From Deltaproteobacteria bacterium (GTDB lineage Bacteria > Myxococcota > SpSt-1050 > JACRCP01): 57,666 bases of DNA. Where the stretch lies: assembly GCA_016218965.1 (NCBI GenBank), contig JACRCP010000008.1, forward strand, positions 1-57,666, written 5' to 3'. Made by a program: the position numbers and the translations under genes. The notes under the pieces are model-generated. The model worked only from the letters and a program-made list of their open reading frames with translations, made no database searches and was not told the origin of the DNA. This document shows, in pieces, positions 16,059 to 25,232 of the stretch (position 1 is its first letter; the number at the start of each line of letters is the position of its first letter).

Positions 16059-16990
16059 TGTTCCCGGCGCACACCCCGGTGCTCGCCGCCGAGGCGATGC
16101 GTCTTATCGGCCTCCGGCCGGGCGGGCTCTGGATTGACGCGACCGTCGGCGCCGGAGGGCATGCGGCGTTGATGCTCGCCGGAACGGGACCTGATGGCGT
16201 CGTGATCGGGATCGACAGGGACGCCGAGGCAATAACGTACGTGACCGAGCGGTTCAGGGAATTCGGGTCGAGGTTCATTGCGGTGAAGGCGAATTTTTCG
16301 GAGACCGGGCGAGTGATGAAGACGCTCAATCTGCCGCGCGCCCGAGGCATTCTTGCGGACCTGGGCGTTTCGTCGATGCAGGTCGACACTCCCGGGCGCG
16401 GCTTCTCGCTCCGGGCTCCCGGACCGTTGGACATGCGCATGGACCGCGACGAACGGCCCACGGCGATGGATTTGATTACGCAAAGCGACGAGGAAACCCT
16501 TGCCGAAGTGATTCGGACCCTTGGCGAGGAGAGGGCGGCCCGTCGCGTGGCCCGGGCAATCAAGTCCGGCCTAAAGCCGGGGGCGATCCGCGATACCGTG
16601 ACGCTCGCCGAAGCCGTCGCCGCCGCGGCCTGGAAGGCAAAGGGATCGCGCATCCACCCGGCCACGAAGACCTTTCAGGCGATCCGATCGGCGGTCAACA
16701 GGGAACCCGAGGCGCTGGACGCGTTTCTCAAGAATCTGCCGTCGGTCGCCGCACCGGGCGGGCGTGCGGCGGTAATCTCGTTCCAGTCGATCGAGGACCG
16801 CGCGGTGAAACGCGCGTTCGCGGAATACGCCGCCGGGTGCCGGTGCCCGCCGGGCCTTCCGGTCTGCGCGTGCGGCCGGAAGCCGCGCGCCCGGGTGCTT
16901 TCATCGGGGGCGGTCAAGCCCTGTTCCGCCGAGATCGAGGGCAACCCGAGGGCGCGGAGCGGGCGGCTCCGCGCGATCGAGTTTCTTTGA
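16058..16990 (+). CDS. rsmH: 16S rRNA (cytosine-1402-N4)-methyltransferase RsmH
   Basis: A 310-residue protein that methylates C1402 of 16S rRNA using S-adenosylmethionine. The N-terminal HTPVLAAEAM, the SAM-binding IDATVGAGGHA and IGIDRD, and the conserved segments GVSSMQVD, PLDMRMD and HPATKTFQAIR are all present. The ATG at 16058 overlaps the STAS stop codon. The C-terminal region has the usual substrate-binding helices and ends RLRAIEF, as in the family. Standard second gene of the dcw cluster apart from the STAS insertion. Confidence 0.95.
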   Translation: MFPAHTPVLAAEAMRLIGLRPGGLWIDATVGAGGHAALMLAGTGPDGVVIGIDRDAEAITYVTERFREFGSRFIAVKANFSETGRVMKTLNLPRARGILADLGVSSMQVDTPGRGFSLRAPGPLDMRMDRDERPTAMDLITQSDEETLAEVIRTLGEERAARRVARAIKSGLKPGAIRDTVTLAEAVAAAAWKAKGSRIHPATKTFQAIRSAVNREPEALDAFLKNLPSVAAPGGRAAVISFQSIEDRAVKRAFAEYAAGCRCPPGLPVCACGRKPRARVLSSGAVKPCSAEIEGNPRARSGRLRAIEFL

Positions 16991-16999
16991 GGGAGGAAG

Positions 17000-17482
17000 A
17001 TGATGGCCCAGCAGCCGTATTTCATGCAGAGCGGCGTGCTAAGACACCAGCCGTTCACGAGGTCCGAGGTCCGCAAGGGCGTGCAGCGTTCCACGTTCGT
17101 ATGGTGGTTGCTTGGGCTGGCTGTCGTGGTGGCGGCAGCCGGTGTCGTGCACGTGGGCGTCCGTCTGCAGTGCATCAAGACCGGTTACGCGATTTCGCAC
17201 GAGAAACAGGTCCAGAAGAAGCTCCGCGAGGCCAACAGCGCCCTCGAAATCCGGCGGGCCGAGCTGGCTTCGTACAAACGGATAACAAAGGCGGCCAGGG
17301 AGCGCCTGCGGATGGATTTCCCACGGCGGGATCAGGTCTTCGAGATCGGCAGGGGCCTGCCTCCGGCCGGGGGCGGGGTGGAAGCGGACGAGCGAAGGCG
17401 AATTGATTTCGCCGGAGCGAGTGGGGGGAACGGGGCGGACGTTGAGCGCAGCGTCCCCCGTCAGAAGGTGGCGTTCCCGTGA
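17000..17482 (+). CDS. ftsL: Cell division protein FtsL, with repeat-derived C-terminal tail
   Basis: A 160-residue bitopic membrane protein. The N-terminus is cytoplasmic, followed by one transmembrane helix (about residues 34-54) and a periplasmic helical region (about 70-110) with coiled-coil character. FtsL forms a complex with FtsB and FtsQ and activates FtsWI. It is assigned by position between rsmH and ftsI and by topology, since FtsL is poorly conserved. The start has GGGAGGAAG just upstream. The last ~27 residues are encoded by a dispersed ~60-bp repeat that also forms the end of murE, so the tail is probably not functional in an ordinary sense. Confidence 0.75.
   Translation: MMAQQPYFMQSGVLRHQPFTRSEVRKGVQRSTFVWWLLGLAVVVAAAGVVHVGVRLQCIKTGYAISHEKQVQKKLREANSALEIRRAELASYKRITKAARERLRMDFPRRDQVFEIGRGLPPAGGGVEADERRRIDFAGASGGNGADVERSVPRQKVAFP
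17401..17460 (+). repeat. Dispersed ~60-bp repeat, copy B, inside ftsL 3' end
   Basis: Shares GCCGGAGCGA, a G-run block and GTTGAGCGCAGCGTCCCCCG with the copy at 21050-21110 and, inverted and more diverged, with 49622-49682. It is translated here as part of the FtsL tail. Confidence 0.85.
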
Positions 17483-17538
17483 GCCGTTGAACGGGGCGCC
17501 GACGCGCCGCATGGGGTGGCGCGGAAGGCGGTGGCGGA

Positions 17539-19560
17539 ATGGTGCGGGAAGGGTCCAGGTGGTTCAAGGTGAGGATTGCCCTCATCCTGCTCGCATTTTC
17601 GTGCGGGCTGGTGGTCGTCCTTCACAAGGCGTATTCGCTCCAGATTGTCGAGGGGTCCCGCTACCGGCAGATGGCAGAGGAGCAGTACCTCAGGGAGATC
17701 GAAGTCCCCGGAAAACGCGGCGCAATAACCGATCGAAACGGAGAAAACCTCGCCGTCAGCACCGAAGTGGAGTCGGTCTTCGTCCAGCCCGGAGTGTTTC
17801 TCAAGGACAACCCGGCCGGGAACGCGGCCCTTCTCGGCAGGGCGCTTCGCGTGAACCCGCAGGCCATCCTCTCGAAGATACAGCGGGGGAAGCACTTCGT
17901 CTGGGTGAAAAGACGCATCTCTGCAGCGGAGTCCGCGGCGATAGCGAAGCTTGCGCTCAAGGGTGTCTCGACGGTGAAGGAATACAGGCGTTTCTACCCG
18001 ACGAAGAGCCTCGGCGCCCACGTCGTGGGCTTCACGGACATCGACGGAGAGGGGCAGGGGGGCGTCGAGAGGTTCTTCAACCACAGTCTCAAGGGCCAGA
18101 GCCAGTTCGTCAACGGCCTGCGCGACGCGCTGGGACGCGATGTGTTCGAGGAAGGCAGCATCTCCGAGGCCGACTTCGAGGGGCACAGGCTCGAACTGAC
18201 GATAGACGTGAACATTCAGAGCGTCGTGGAGGCGGAGCTCGAAAAGGCCGTCAAGGAGCGGCACGCCAAAGGCGGCTGGGCGGTCGTAATGGAACCCGGG
18301 ACCGGCGAGGTGCTGGCGCTCGCGAACCATCCGACGTACGACCCGAACGAGCCCTCCCGGGCGAACGATGCGGCCCGCAACAACCAAGCGCTTACGAATC
18401 CCTTCGAGCCGGGATCGACCATGAAGTCTTTCCTGCTCGCGGCCGCACTCGAGGATCGCGTGGTGAAACCGGAGGACCGGTTCGACTGCGAGGGCGGCCA
18501 GTACCCCATCGGCTCCCGCGTGATCCACGACGCCCACCCGCACGGGATGCTCACCGTGGCCGAAACCATCAAAGTATCCAGCAACATCTGTTCGGCCAAG
18601 ATTGGGCTCAAGATGGGCCGCGAACGCCTCCACCGTCGCCTCAGGGATTTCGGTTTTGGAGAGCCGACGGGGATGGCACTTCCTGCCGAATCGCGCGGGA
18701 TCCTGGCCGGTCCCGAACGGTGGGCCGACATCAACACCGCGACCATTTCGTTCGGGCAGGGGATCTCGGTCACGGCAATCCAGCTGGCGGCCGCGTTTTC
18801 GGCCCTGGCCAACGGCGGCGACCTCCTCCGGCCGGTCGTCGTCAGGCGGATCGTCAACACGAAGGGCGAAGTGGTCAAGTCATTTGCCCCGGAGGTGGTG
18901 CGCAAAGTGGTCAGCCCCGCCGCCGCGCGGGCTGCGACGGAGATCCTCGCCACCGTCACCGAGGCCGGGGGGACGGGCACGCAGGCGGCGGTCGAGGGGT
19001 TCCGCGTGGCCGGGAAAACGGGAACTGCGCAGAAGGTCGACGGCATGAGAGGCTATTCGGTCGACAAGCGGGTCGGCCTGTTTGCGGGTTTCATACCGGT
19101 CGACCGTCCGAAACTGGTGCTGGTCGTCGCGATAGACGAGCCCAAGGGCGTCGCGTACGGCGGGGTCGTCGCCGCGCCGGCATTTCGGGCGATTGCCTCG
19201 GCCGCGCTCAAGAACATGGGGGTGTTTCCGGATTCGCCAACGAACAGGCCGGCGCCCCTGGAACCGGCGCCGGAAACGGAGGAACGCGACGCCGGGGACG
19301 CCGTCGAATCGGCGGGCGAGGGCTTCACGGACCTTCCCGCCGCGGCCGGCGCGGCCCCCGCCGGCGACCGGGTCCCGGGTTTCATGGGGCTTCCGCTCCG
19401 CCGCGTGATTGAAATCGGGGTCGAGGCCGGGATCGAACTTGACGTCGAAGGGTCGGGAAAGGCGCTTGCGCAGGACCCGGCGCCGGGGGCGAAGTTCCGT
19501 CAGGGAAGGAAATGCCGGGTGGTATTCGGCAAACCGGAGTCTTTTCGTGAAGCTTTGTGA
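17539..19560 (+). CDS. ftsI: Division transpeptidase FtsI (PBP3) with C-terminal PASTA domain
   Basis: A 673-residue class B penicillin-binding protein that cross-links septal peptidoglycan. A short cytoplasmic start precedes one transmembrane helix (about residues 11-32), and a pedestal domain has RGAITDRNG. The transpeptidase domain has STMK (Ser near 294), SSN (near 347) and KTG (near 493). A linker rich in Ala/Pro/Glu leads to a single PASTA-like domain from about residue 610 (GLPLRRVIEIGVEAGIELD). The PASTA domain is usual in delta-lineage and Gram-positive homologues but absent from E. coli FtsI. The gene overlaps murE by 14 bases. Confidence 0.95.
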   Translation: MVREGSRWFKVRIALILLAFSCGLVVVLHKAYSLQIVEGSRYRQMAEEQYLREIEVPGKRGAITDRNGENLAVSTEVESVFVQPGVFLKDNPAGNAALLGRALRVNPQAILSKIQRGKHFVWVKRRISAAESAAIAKLALKGVSTVKEYRRFYPTKSLGAHVVGFTDIDGEGQGGVERFFNHSLKGQSQFVNGLRDALGRDVFEEGSISEADFEGHRLELTIDVNIQSVVEAELEKAVKERHAKGGWAVVMEPGTGEVLALANHPTYDPNEPSRANDAARNNQALTNPFEPGSTMKSFLLAAALEDRVVKPEDRFDCEGGQYPIGSRVIHDAHPHGMLTVAETIKVSSNICSAKIGLKMGRERLHRRLRDFGFGEPTGMALPAESRGILAGPERWADINTATISFGQGISVTAIQLAAAFSALANGGDLLRPVVVRRIVNTKGEVVKSFAPEVVRKVVSPAAARAATEILATVTEAGGTGTQAAVEGFRVAGKTGTAQKVDGMRGYSVDKRVGLFAGFIPVDRPKLVLVVAIDEPKGVAYGGVVAAPAFRAIASAALKNMGVFPDSPTNRPAPLEPAPETEERDAGDAVESAGEGFTDLPAAAGAAPAGDRVPGFMGLPLRRVIEIGVEAGIELDVEGSGKALAQDPAPGAKFRQGRKCRVVFGKPESFREAL

Positions 19561-21142
19561 CGTCATGCGGGGGATCCTTCCGGCCGGGACCCATGTCCCC
19601 GACGCCGAGATTTCGGGCCTTGCGTACGATTCGCGGGCCGTCGAGCCCGGGTTTGCCTTCTTCGCGCTCCCGGGGACAAAGGCGGACGGGGCATCGTTTG
19701 TGGCCGAGGCCCTTGCGCGGGGCGCGGCGGCCGTGCTGGCCGGGCGCCCGGGGGATTGCGGGGCGGCGGCGCTGCTGGTCGTGTCCGACACGCGGCGCGC
19801 GCTTGCGCTGGCTGCCGCCAACTGGTACGGCCGCCCGTCCCGCACGATGGCAATCGCCGGTGTGACCGGGACCAACGGCAAGTCCACGACGGTCCACCTC
19901 GTCGATGCCATGGCCGCGGCCGCGGGAAGAGTGACGGGGGTCGTGGGAACCATCGAGTACAGGGTGTCCGGCCGGCGCGTCCCGGCGACGCACACCACGC
20001 CCGGTCCGGTCGAGCTCTGCGGTCTGCTTTCAGAGATGCGGTGCGCCGGCGTCGACACCGTGGCTATGGAGGTCTCGTCGCACGCGCTCGAGATGCGGCG
20101 CGCGGACGGCGTCTCGTTCGATGTGGTGGCGTTCACGAATCTCTCCAGGGACCACCTCGATTTCCACGGCGACATGCAGTCATATTTTGGGGCGAAGGCC
20201 CGCCTCTTCGGCCCGCTGGGGTTCAACGGGAAGGCCACCACGGCTGTCATCAACATAGACGACCCGGCGGGCCGCACGCTGGCCGGCGAGACCCGTTTCA
20301 AGACGCTTGCAGTTTCCGGATCGGCGGGCGCGGGCGCGGACGTCCATCCGCTTGCCTGCTCCGTCACGCTCGAAGGGATCGATGGGGAGATCTCCGTCGC
20401 GGGGAGCCGGGTCCGGGTGCGTTCACGCCTGATCGGGCGCCACAACCTGATGAACATCGCTTCCGCCGCCGGTGTGGCGCACGCGCTCGGGGTTCCCATC
20501 AAGGCGGTCGAACAGGGCATCGCCGCGGTGGCAGCGGTGCCCGGGAGGCTCGATCGGGTGGACAACCGCCGGGGGGTCACGTGTCTTGTGGACTACGCCC
20601 ATACCGACGATGCGCTCCGAAACGTGCTTTCGGCGCTCCGGCGTCTTGCCCCCAAACGGATCATCACCGTGTTCGGATGCGGTGGGGATCGGGATCGCGG
20701 GAAACGGCCGCTGATGGGCGAGGCCGCGGCGGCCTTGTCGGACGTGGTGGTGGTCACGTCGGACAATCCCCGGAGCGAGGACCCGGCCGCGATCATCGCC
20801 GAGATCCTCCCCGGCGTCCTGCGGACGGGGAGGCCCGAGATCGGGCCCGCGGCGATCGCGGCGGCTGTCGCCGGTTTTGCCGTGATCGCCGATCGGCGCG
20901 AGGCCATTGCGACGGCGGTCCGGGCGGCGGGGCCGGGGGACACGCTTCTGATAGCCGGCAAGGGGCACGAGGACTATCAGATCGTGGGAATGCGAAAGCA
21001 GCATTTCGACGACCGGGAGGAAGCGGCGGCGGCGTTTGCGAGCGCAGGTGGACTTGCTCCGCCGGAGCGAACGGGGGGATCGGGGGGGAAGTTGAGCGCA
21101 GCGTCCCCCGAAGAAGAGGGACGCGGAAACGGGAGAAGCTGA
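19547..21142 (+). CDS. murE: UDP-MurNAc-tripeptide synthetase MurE (diaminopimelate type)
   Basis: A 531-residue ATP-dependent ligase adding the third stem residue to UDP-MurNAc-L-Ala-D-Glu. GVTGTNGKST (P-loop, near 105), THTTPGPVEL, EVSSHALE and the DNPRSE motif are visible. DNPR is the signature for meso-diaminopimelate rather than lysine. The GTG start at 19547 has GGAG 9 bases upstream and lies inside the ftsI end. The last ~30 residues come from a dispersed repeat (copy A). The stop overlaps the murF ATG (TGATG). Confidence 0.95.
   Translation: MKLCDVMRGILPAGTHVPDAEISGLAYDSRAVEPGFAFFALPGTKADGASFVAEALARGAAAVLAGRPGDCGAAALLVVSDTRRALALAAANWYGRPSRTMAIAGVTGTNGKSTTVHLVDAMAAAAGRVTGVVGTIEYRVSGRRVPATHTTPGPVELCGLLSEMRCAGVDTVAMEVSSHALEMRRADGVSFDVVAFTNLSRDHLDFHGDMQSYFGAKARLFGPLGFNGKATTAVINIDDPAGRTLAGETRFKTLAVSGSAGAGADVHPLACSVTLEGIDGEISVAGSRVRVRSRLIGRHNLMNIASAAGVAHALGVPIKAVEQGIAAVAAVPGRLDRVDNRRGVTCLVDYAHTDDALRNVLSALRRLAPKRIITVFGCGGDRDRGKRPLMGEAAAALSDVVVVTSDNPRSEDPAAIIAEILPGVLRTGRPEIGPAAIAAAVAGFAVIADRREAIATAVRAAGPGDTLLIAGKGHEDYQIVGMRKQHFDDREEAAAAFASAGGLAPPERTGGSGGKLSAASPEEEGRGNGRS
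21050..21110 (+). repeat. Dispersed ~60-bp repeat, copy A, inside murE 3' end
   Basis: Nearly the same 3' half as copy B in ftsL (GTTGAGCGCAGCGTCCCCCG at 21091-21110), but read in a different frame, so the two protein tails differ. It contains the hairpin GCTCCGCCGGAGC. Confidence 0.85.
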
Positions 21143-22548
21143 TGCTCAAGCTAGAGCTGGTTCAAAAGACGCTCAAGACTGAGGTCGTCGGCGCGCGGGT
21201 CGAGTCGTTCGACTTCGTGAGCACCGACTCTCGCACCGTCGGGGAGCGGGCGCTTTTTGTGGCGCTGCGCGGGCCGACGCACAACGGCCACGATTTCATC
21301 GGCGCCGCATTTGACCGCGGGGCGACGGGGGCGGTGATCGAGCGGGCGTTCATCGACAGGGCCAAGGTGATGCTGGGCCGCAAGATCCAGAAGTTCACGC
21401 TCGTGCCGGTCCCGGACACGCTTCAGGCGCTGGGCGATCTGGCCTCGGCGCACCGCGCCCAGTTTGGCGTCCGGATTGCGGCGGTCACCGGTTCAAACGG
21501 GAAGACCACCACCAAGGAGATGATCGCGGCGATCCTCTCCGAGGCGGGCACCGTGCTCAAGACCGAGGGCAACTTCAACAACCTCATAGGCCTCCCCTTG
21601 ACGGTCTTCGGAATCGGCCCCGCGCACAACTTCGCCGTGCTGGAGATGGGCATGAGCCAGCCGGGCGAGGTCCGGCGGCTGGCGCAGATCGCCCGCCCGG
21701 ACGCCGCAATCGTCACAAACGTCCACCCGGCCCACCTCGAGGGGATGGGCACGGTCGAATCGATCGCGGACGAGAAGTGGCAGATCTACGAAGGTCTGGG
21801 CGTCAACGGGACGGCCGTCGTCAACATGGACGACCCCGTGCTCGCCGCCCGCGCCTCCGGCCTCAAGGAGAAGAAACTGACGTTCGGGTCCGCACCGAAA
21901 TGCGACGTGCGCCTTTCCGCGGTCGAGTCCCGGGGGACCGAGGGACAGCGGCTTGTGCTCAACGTGAAGGGCCGCAGGGTCGAGGCGCACATCCCCCATC
22001 TCGGACGGCACAACGCCCTCAACGCGACGGGCGCGGCCGCCGCGGCGGTCGCCCTGGGAGCGGAGCCCGAGTGCATTCCGGCCGGGCTGGAGTCCGTGGA
22101 GATCGTCCCGAGGCGCCTTCAGCACGAGGTCGTTGGCGGCGTGCACGTACTGAACGACGCCTACAATGCGAACCCCAAATCGATGGAAGGCGCCATAGAC
22201 ACGCTCTGCTCTCTGGCCGCCGGGGCGCGCTCGTTCGCCGTGCTGGGCGACATGCTCGAGCTCGGCCCCCGTTCGGCGGAGCTTCACGAAGATCTCGGGC
22301 GCGTCATCGCCGAAAAGAAGGTCGCCGTGCTGGTCGTGTTGGGAACCGAGTCGGCAAACACGGTCAAGGGCGCCATCGCCGCGGGGATGGACCCGGGAGC
22401 CTGCTTCAAGGCGGTCGACGCCCCCGACGCGGCGTGGCTCCTTCGAAAACGCGCCCGGCCGGGGGACTGGGTCCTCATCAAGGGTTCGCGGGGGATGAAG
22501 ATGGAACTGGTTTTCGAGCAGTTCAAATCGTCGTTCGCGGGAGCCTAG
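21142..22548 (+). CDS. murF: UDP-MurNAc-pentapeptide synthetase MurF
   Basis: A 468-residue ligase that adds D-Ala-D-Ala to UDP-MurNAc-tripeptide in the cytoplasm. Motifs include DSRTVGERALFVAL, AVTGSNGKTTTKEMI (P-loop), EGNFNNLIGLPLT, LEMGMSQPGE and DAYNANPKSMEGAI. The length and full domain set match the family. The ATG shares a base with the murE stop codon. It is followed six bases later by mraY. Confidence 0.96.
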   Translation: MLKLELVQKTLKTEVVGARVESFDFVSTDSRTVGERALFVALRGPTHNGHDFIGAAFDRGATGAVIERAFIDRAKVMLGRKIQKFTLVPVPDTLQALGDLASAHRAQFGVRIAAVTGSNGKTTTKEMIAAILSEAGTVLKTEGNFNNLIGLPLTVFGIGPAHNFAVLEMGMSQPGEVRRLAQIARPDAAIVTNVHPAHLEGMGTVESIADEKWQIYEGLGVNGTAVVNMDDPVLAARASGLKEKKLTFGSAPKCDVRLSAVESRGTEGQRLVLNVKGRRVEAHIPHLGRHNALNATGAAAAAVALGAEPECIPAGLESVEIVPRRLQHEVVGGVHVLNDAYNANPKSMEGAIDTLCSLAAGARSFAVLGDMLELGPRSAELHEDLGRVIAEKKVAVLVVLGTESANTVKGAIAAGMDPGACFKAVDAPDAAWLLRKRARPGDWVLIKGSRGMKMELVFEQFKSSFAGA

Positions 22549-22553
22549 GCGCG

Positions 22554-23705
22554 ATGCTTTTTCATCTGTTCTATCCGCTCAGGGCCGAGTTCGCGTTCTT
22601 CAACGTGTTCCGCTACCCGTCTTTCCGGGTCATCGCGGCCGCCGTCATGGCTTTCTTCATCGTCTACTACCTGATCCCCTGGTTCATCAGGTGGATGCGT
22701 GCCGCGGGAGTGGGCCAGCCGATCCGCGACGACGGGCCGGAGTCGCACCTCGCCAAGCAGGGGACACCTACGATGGGAGGCGTGATCATCCTCTGCGCCG
22801 TCATCGTGCCGGCGCTGCTTCTATGCAACCTGAAGAACTACTACGTGTGGACGGTGACGGTCGTCATGGTCTGTTTCGGCCTCGTCGGTCTCGCGGACGA
22901 CCTGGCGAAGGTGCGGGCGCGGAACTCGAAGGGGGTCCCCGGGAGACTGCGCCTGCTGCTCGAGTTCGGGATCGCAGGGATCGCACTCGCCGTAATCACG
23001 ATGTTCTACAGGTTCAGCACGAATTTCTCGCTGCCGTTCATCAAGACGCAGATCTTCAACCCCGACCTCGGGGTCGTCTACGTGGGGTTGGGGATGCTCG
23101 TCATCGTCGGCACCGCCAACGCCGTCAACCTCACCGACGGGTTGGACGGGCTGGCAATCGGGCCGTCAATAGTGTCGTCAGGCACCTTTCTCATCCTCGC
23201 GTACGGAACGGGGACCGTGATAGCGGGTTTCAACATCGCCGAGTACCTCAAGATCCCCCACGTCCCCGGTGTCGAAGAACTGGCGGTCGTGTGCGGGGCG
23301 CTTCTGGGCGCCGGCATCGGGTTTCTCTGGTACAACGCCAACCCGGCCGAGATCTTCATGGGGGACGTCGGGTCGCTCTCGATCGGCGGGGCGTTGGGAA
23401 CGATGGCCGTGCTCACCAAGATGGAAATCCTCTCGATGCTCATCAACGGCCTGTTCCTGATGGAGACCGTGTCGGTGATCGTCCAGTCCGGCGTGTACAA
23501 GTACTACCGCCGGACAAAGGGAAAGGAATACGCCGACACGCACCGGGTGTTCAGGATGGCGCCGATTCACCACCACTTCGAAAGGGTCTGGGCCGAAGAC
23601 CTGGGGCGCCCGCCCAAGGAGGTCGAGCCCAAGGTGATCGTGAGGCTCTGGCTGGTGGCGGGTCTCTTGTCGCTCGCGGCGCTCGGGACGCTCAAACTGA
23701 GGTGA
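22554..23705 (+). CDS. mraY: Phospho-MurNAc-pentapeptide transferase MraY
   Basis: A 383-residue polytopic inner-membrane enzyme that makes lipid I from undecaprenyl phosphate and UDP-MurNAc-pentapeptide. Conserved GTPTMGG, the ADDLAK aspartate pair, NAVNLTDGLDGLA, the FMGDVGSL segment and HHHFE are present, with about ten hydrophobic segments. The ATG at 22554 follows GGGAG with a spacing of about ten. A heptamer array starts seven bases after its stop codon. Confidence 0.96.
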   Translation: MLFHLFYPLRAEFAFFNVFRYPSFRVIAAAVMAFFIVYYLIPWFIRWMRAAGVGQPIRDDGPESHLAKQGTPTMGGVIILCAVIVPALLLCNLKNYYVWTVTVVMVCFGLVGLADDLAKVRARNSKGVPGRLRLLLEFGIAGIALAVITMFYRFSTNFSLPFIKTQIFNPDLGVVYVGLGMLVIVGTANAVNLTDGLDGLAIGPSIVSSGTFLILAYGTGTVIAGFNIAEYLKIPHVPGVEELAVVCGALLGAGIGFLWYNANPAEIFMGDVGSLSIGGALGTMAVLTKMEILSMLINGLFLMETVSVIVQSGVYKYYRRTKGKEYADTHRVFRMAPIHHHFERVWAEDLGRPPKEVEPKVIVRLWLVAGLLSLAALGTLKLR

Positions 23706-23712
23706 GGCAGGG

Positions 23713-23747
23713 GCAGCGAGCAGCGAGAAGTGAGAAGTGCGAGACGA
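23713..23747. repeat. Heptamer tandem array, family GCAGCGA/GAAGTGA
   Basis: Five 7-bp units: GCAGCGA twice, GAAGTGA, GAAGTGC, GAGACGA. It starts seven bases after the mraY stop and runs into a GC hairpin repeat. A further weak period-7 tract follows at 23799-23836. Confidence 0.85.
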
Positions 23748-23779
23748 GGCCCCCGGCGGGCTTGCCCCGCCGGAGCCGG
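23741..23779 (+). repeat. GC hairpin repeat, copy D
   Basis: GAGACGAGG followed by a stem of CCGGCGGG and CCCGCCGG around a CTTGC loop, then AGCCG. The same composite occurs after ftsQ (31836-31873), and its core occurs again after ftsZ (34480-34510). There is no T-run, so it does not look like a strong intrinsic terminator. Confidence 0.85.
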
Positions 23780-23849
23780 CGATCCAAGGGAGAGGGCGAA
23801 GTGAGAACGAGAGTTCAGACGTTGGAGATCAGACGACCTCCGAACCGGG

Positions 23850-25232
23850 GTGACTGTGGGTCGATTTGACGGACAGAACGTCGTTGTGGTCGGGCTCGCG
23901 AAGAGCGGGGTTGCGGCCGTCCGCCTGCTCGTGCGCGAGGGCGCGCGCGTTGTCGCCACCGACGCGAGGCAGTCGGCGGAGCTCGCGCCGGCGCTCGCGG
24001 TCCTTGACGGGACGGGCGTCCGCTTCGAGCTTGGCGGGCACGACCCGGCGACGCTCTCGGGCGCCGACCTCGTCGTCGTCTCCCCCGGGGTGCGCACCGA
24101 CACGGCGCTTTTTGGGCCGGCGCGCCGAAGGGGCGTGCGCGTGATCGGCGAACTGGATCTCGCCTCGGCGTTTCTCCCGTGTCCCGCGGTCGCGGTGACC
24201 GGAACGAACGGGAAGAGCACCACGACGGCGTTTTTGGGCCACCTCCTTCTGGCCGCGGGGACGCGTGTGTTCGTCGGCGGGAACCTCGGCACGCCGCTTT
24301 CCGACGCGGTCCTTTCCGGCGAGGCGATCGACGTCGCGGTTGTCGAGGTGTCGTCGTTCCAGCTTGAGACGATCGAGGCCTTCAGACCCGCGGTATCGCT
24401 TTTCTTGAATCTGAAGCCCGACCACATGGACCGGTACCCCACGTTCGGCGACTACGCTGCGGCCAAGGCCAGGATATTCATGAACCAGGGTCCTGAGGAC
24501 TCGGCGGTGTTGAATGCCGACGACCTCGAGGTCGGGAAGGCGGCGTCGGGGATCCGGCCGAGGGTGTTCGGGTTCTCGTCTTCCCGCGCGCTCGAGCGGG
24601 GCGTGACGATCAAGATGAAGCCCGGCGCCTTCGAGCTTGTATGGGCGGCCGGAGGTGGGGCCGAGGCCTATCTCTTGAGGAACCCCCGGATCCCCGGACG
24701 CCACAACGCCGAGAACGCCGCCGCCGCGCTGGCCGCGGCGCGCCTGTGCGGGGCGCCCCCTGCGGCGGTCGCCGAGGCGCTCAACACGTTTGCCGGACTC
24801 GAACACCGGATCGAATTCGTCGCGGACAGGGGCGGCGCCGCCTGGTACAACGACTCGAAGGCCACCAATGTCGATTCGGTCGCCGTGTCGCTTGGGTCCC
24901 TAGACCGCCCCATCGTCTGGATTGCCGGCGGCCGCCACAAGGGCGCGCCGTACGCGCCGCTTCGGGACCTCGTGGCGGGACGGGTCAAGGCGGGCCTCCT
25001 CATCGGGGAGAGCGCACCGCTCATCGCGGCCGACCTCGACGGGGCGGCACCGTTCACGATGTGCGGAACGCTCGAGAATGCGGTGAAGGCCGCGGCGGAG
25101 GCGGCGGCGCCGGGGGACGCCGTGCTCCTGTCCCCCGCGTGCTCGTCCTATGACCAGTTCGCGGACTACGAGGAGCGGGGCCGCGTCTTCAAGACGTTGG
25201 TCAAGGCCCTCCCGGGAGGGCCCCGTGCATAG
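23850..25232 (+). CDS. murD: UDP-MurNAc-L-Ala D-glutamate ligase MurD
   Basis: A 460-residue cytoplasmic ligase adding D-Glu. It has an N-terminal Rossmann-like domain (VVVVGLAKSGVAA), the P-loop AVTGTNGKSTTTAFLG, EVSSFQLETI, NLKPDHMDRY, GRHNAENAAAA and YNDSKATN. The start is a GTG at 23850 (another GTG at 23856 is possible), without a strong ribosome site. It is the one poorly spaced gene in this part of the cluster, because 144 bases of repeat DNA separate it from mraY. Its end overlaps ftsW by eight bases. Confidence 0.95.
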   Translation: MTVGRFDGQNVVVVGLAKSGVAAVRLLVREGARVVATDARQSAELAPALAVLDGTGVRFELGGHDPATLSGADLVVVSPGVRTDTALFGPARRRGVRVIGELDLASAFLPCPAVAVTGTNGKSTTTAFLGHLLLAAGTRVFVGGNLGTPLSDAVLSGEAIDVAVVEVSSFQLETIEAFRPAVSLFLNLKPDHMDRYPTFGDYAAAKARIFMNQGPEDSAVLNADDLEVGKAASGIRPRVFGFSSSRALERGVTIKMKPGAFELVWAAGGGAEAYLLRNPRIPGRHNAENAAAALAAARLCGAPPAAVAEALNTFAGLEHRIEFVADRGGAAWYNDSKATNVDSVAVSLGSLDRPIVWIAGGRHKGAPYAPLRDLVAGRVKAGLLIGESAPLIAADLDGAAPFTMCGTLENAVKAAAEAAAPGDAVLLSPACSSYDQFADYEERGRVFKTLVKALPGGPRA